64,000 nt of DNA from Pseudomonas psychrophila (lineage in GTDB: Bacteria; Pseudomonadota; Gammaproteobacteria; Pseudomonadales; Pseudomonadaceae), in NCBI RefSeq assembly GCF_001043005.1, contig NZ_JYKZ01000015.1, positions 1 through 64,000 on the forward strand, given 5' to 3'. Shown in pieces: positions 62,502 through 64,000 of this stretch. Positions within the stretch are counted from its first letter, which is position 1, and every line of letters starts with the position of its first letter. The position numbers and the translations under genes are program-made. The notes beneath the pieces were generated by a model. It was given only the letters and a program-made list of their open reading frames with translations. It searched no databases and had not been told where the DNA came from.

Positions 62502-64000
62502 GCCAGCACCTCCAGGTTTTTCACGGGGATGACGTCGAATTCCTTTTTCAGCAGCGGCTGCTCCAGGCGCTCTTTCCACGGATCTTGTTCAAACGACAGG
62601 GAAAACTGCAGACGATCATTGAGCGCCTTACGCCGGTCGGGATCTTCGAGCACCGCCTTCTTGATGTGCTCCATGCCGACCCGTTGCAGGTAATGCACGG
62701 TGCGCTCAAGGTAAAAGGCTTCTTCGCGATACAGCTGTAAAAAGGCGCCGTTGTACTCGCGTACTTCTTCGGCAGTCTTGAGCTTGACGAAGAACTCGGC
62801 GACTTCGGTCTTGATCCCGCCGTTACCGCCGATATACATCTCCCAGCCGGAGTCCACGCCGATAATCCCTACGTCCTTGATACCTGCTTCCGAGCAGTTC
62901 CGTGGGCAGCCGGAGACCGCCAGTTTGACCTTGTGCGGCGACCACATATTGAACAGGTCGTGCTCCAGCTCAATGCCCAGTTGAGTCGAGTTTTGCGTGC
63001 CGAAGCGGCAGAATTCGCTGCCCACGCAGGTCTTCACGGTACGGATGGATTTGCCGTAGGCGTGGCCGGAAGGCATGTCCAGATCCTTCCACACGCCCGG
63101 CAGGTCGTGCTTCTTGATTCCCAGCAAATCGATGCGCTGCCCGCCCGTGACCTTGACCATCGGCACGTTGTACTTGTCGGCCACGTCGGCGATGCGGCGC
63201 AACTCGGAGGGGTTGGTGACGCCGCCCCACATCCGCGGGACGACCGAATAGGTGCCATCTTTTTGAATGTTGGCGTGGGCACGTTCGTTGATCAGGCGCG
63301 ATTGCGGGTCATCCTTCGCTTCGCCGGGCCAGGTTGAAATCAGGTAATAGTTGAGCGCCGGGCGGCAGGTGGCGCAGCCGTTCGGCGTGCGCCAGTTCAG
63401 GTAGCTTTGGGTGCCGGCAATGGTCAACAGGTGTTGGTCGCGGATGGCCTGGCGGATTTGCCCGTGATTGAGGTCGCTGCATCCGCAAATGGCTTTTTCG
63501 CTTTTGGGTTTGACGTCTGCAGCACCGCCCACGGTGTTGATCAGAATCTGCTCCACCAACCCCGCGCAAGAGCCGCAAGAGCTGGCGGCCTTGGTGTGCT
63601 TTTTGACATCGTCGACGCTGAACAGCCCGTGCTCCTGGATCGCCTTGACGATGGTGCCTTTGCACACGCCATTGCAGCCGCAGACTTCGGCGGTGTCGGC
63701 CATGCTCATGGCTTTGTCCTGACCCTGGTGGCCGACGTCGCCAATAGCGTTTTCGCCAAACATCAGATGATCACGGATCTCACCGATGGCGTGATTCTCA
63801 CGGATCTGGCGGAAGTACCAGCCACCGTCGGCCGTGTCGCCGTACAGGCAGGCGCCCACCAGAATGTCGTCCTTGATCACCAGTTTTTTGTAGACCCCGC
63901 CAATCGGGTCACTGAGGGTGATGGTTTCGGTGCCTTCACCGCCCATGAAATCGCCAGCGGAGAACAGGTCGATGCCGGTGACCTTTAACTTGGTCGAGGT
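62498..64000 (-). CDS. nirB: Nitrite reductase large subunit NirB (5' end outside window)
   Basis: NirB reduces nitrite to ammonia with NADH using FAD, [4Fe-4S] and siroheme. Only about the last 500 residues are present; the reading frame is open to the window edge at 64000. Seen in order: the end of the FAD/NAD domain, two BFD-like [2Fe-2S] domains (CGCNGVCKGTI and SCGSCAGLVEQ; ICGCSDLNHGQIRQ and GCATCRPALNYY), and the siroheme/[4Fe-4S] ligands TCVGSEFCRFG and SGCPRNCSEAGIKDVG. It heads the nirB-nirD-nasA-cobA operon; the promoter lies outside. Confidence 0.95.
   Translation of the reverse strand, partial: TSTKLKVTGIDLFSAGDFMGGEGTETITLSDPIGGVYKKLVIKDDILVGACLYGDTADGGWYFRQIRENHAIGEIRDHLMFGENAIGDVGHQGQDKAMSMADTAEVCGCNGVCKGTIVKAIQEHGLFSVDDVKKHTKAASSCGSCAGLVEQILINTVGGAADVKPKSEKAICGCSDLNHGQIRQAIRDQHLLTIAGTQSYLNWRTPNGCATCRPALNYYLISTWPGEAKDDPQSRLINERAHANIQKDGTYSVVPRMWGGVTNPSELRRIADVADKYNVPMVKVTGGQRIDLLGIKKHDLPGVWKDLDMPSGHAYGKSIRTVKTCVGSEFCRFGTQNSTQLGIELEHDLFNMWSPHKVKLAVSGCPRNCSEAGIKDVGIIGVDSGWEMYIGGNGGIKTEVAEFFVKLKTAEEVREYNGAFLQLYREEAFYLERTVHYLQRVGMEHIKKAVLEDPDRRKALNDRLQFSLSFEQDPWKERLEQPLLKKEFDVIPVKNLEVLA

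Overview
The window is chromosomal DNA of a Pseudomonas, most likely of the P. fluorescens lineage. The grounds are the gene orders recC-recB-recD, yfiR-yfiN-yfiB and nirB-nirD-nasA-cobA, a Pseudomonas-type 5S rRNA tail, and a dense scatter of REP/REPIN elements ending in GTGGGAGCGGGCTTGCTCGCGA-like arms. I cannot name the species from sequence alone. Layout: the window opens in the last bases of a 5S rRNA gene and its terminator. Then come recCBD (264-9483, overlapping stop/start codons), the cyclic-di-GMP control operon yfiRNB (9682-12036) behind a perfect CRP/Vfr-type palindrome, and a small bacteriocin island (about 12160-14330). The island holds an intact DNase immunity gene, a frameshifted S-pyocin-type DNase toxin and a degenerate relic of a LysR gene 3' end. 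Next are valine catabolism (LysR, mmsA, mmsB), a cupin, the aromatic amino acid permease aroP, a LysR/TauE divergent pair, mdaB and another LysR. A structured leader with interleaved complementary arms precedes a small Pseudomonas-type orphan protein. Then follow ggt, a SulP transporter, an HBM-domain chemoreceptor, a membrane-anchored histidine phosphatase, an unknown protein, an ArnT/PMT-like glycosyltransferase and an OprB porin. The most distinctive block is 34575-44949: twelve co-directional genes forming a complete Ter stress system. Six enzymes come first (ATP-grasp, phosphoribosyltransferase-TRSP, HAD, StiP-type PRTase, CitE-like lyase, HAD-IB), chained by short overlaps. Then come terZ-like, terA, terB, terC, terD and terE, closed by a strong terminator. 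This matches the published idea (Anantharaman, Iyer and Aravind, 2012) of a Ter-linked pathway making a nucleoside-like metabolite; the product is unknown. Downstream lie a 989-residue autotransporter and, divergent from it, a 1570-residue SF1 helicase with a C-terminal Vsr/DUF559-like nuclease, a candidate DNA-processing or defence protein. The last part is a hexarate (glucarate/galactarate) cluster (FadR-type regulator, kdgD, gudP, garD) and the assimilatory nitrate/nitrite operon read on the minus strand (nirB, cut by the window edge, then nirD, nasA, cobA). The tail of cobA has been partly duplicated together with a REPIN. Four catabolic or uptake genes (mmsA, aroP, ggt, gudP) carry A-rich AAnAAnAA motifs next to their ribosome binding sites, which suggests shared Hfq/Crc catabolite control. 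I saw no tRNA, CRISPR array, insertion sequence or prophage.
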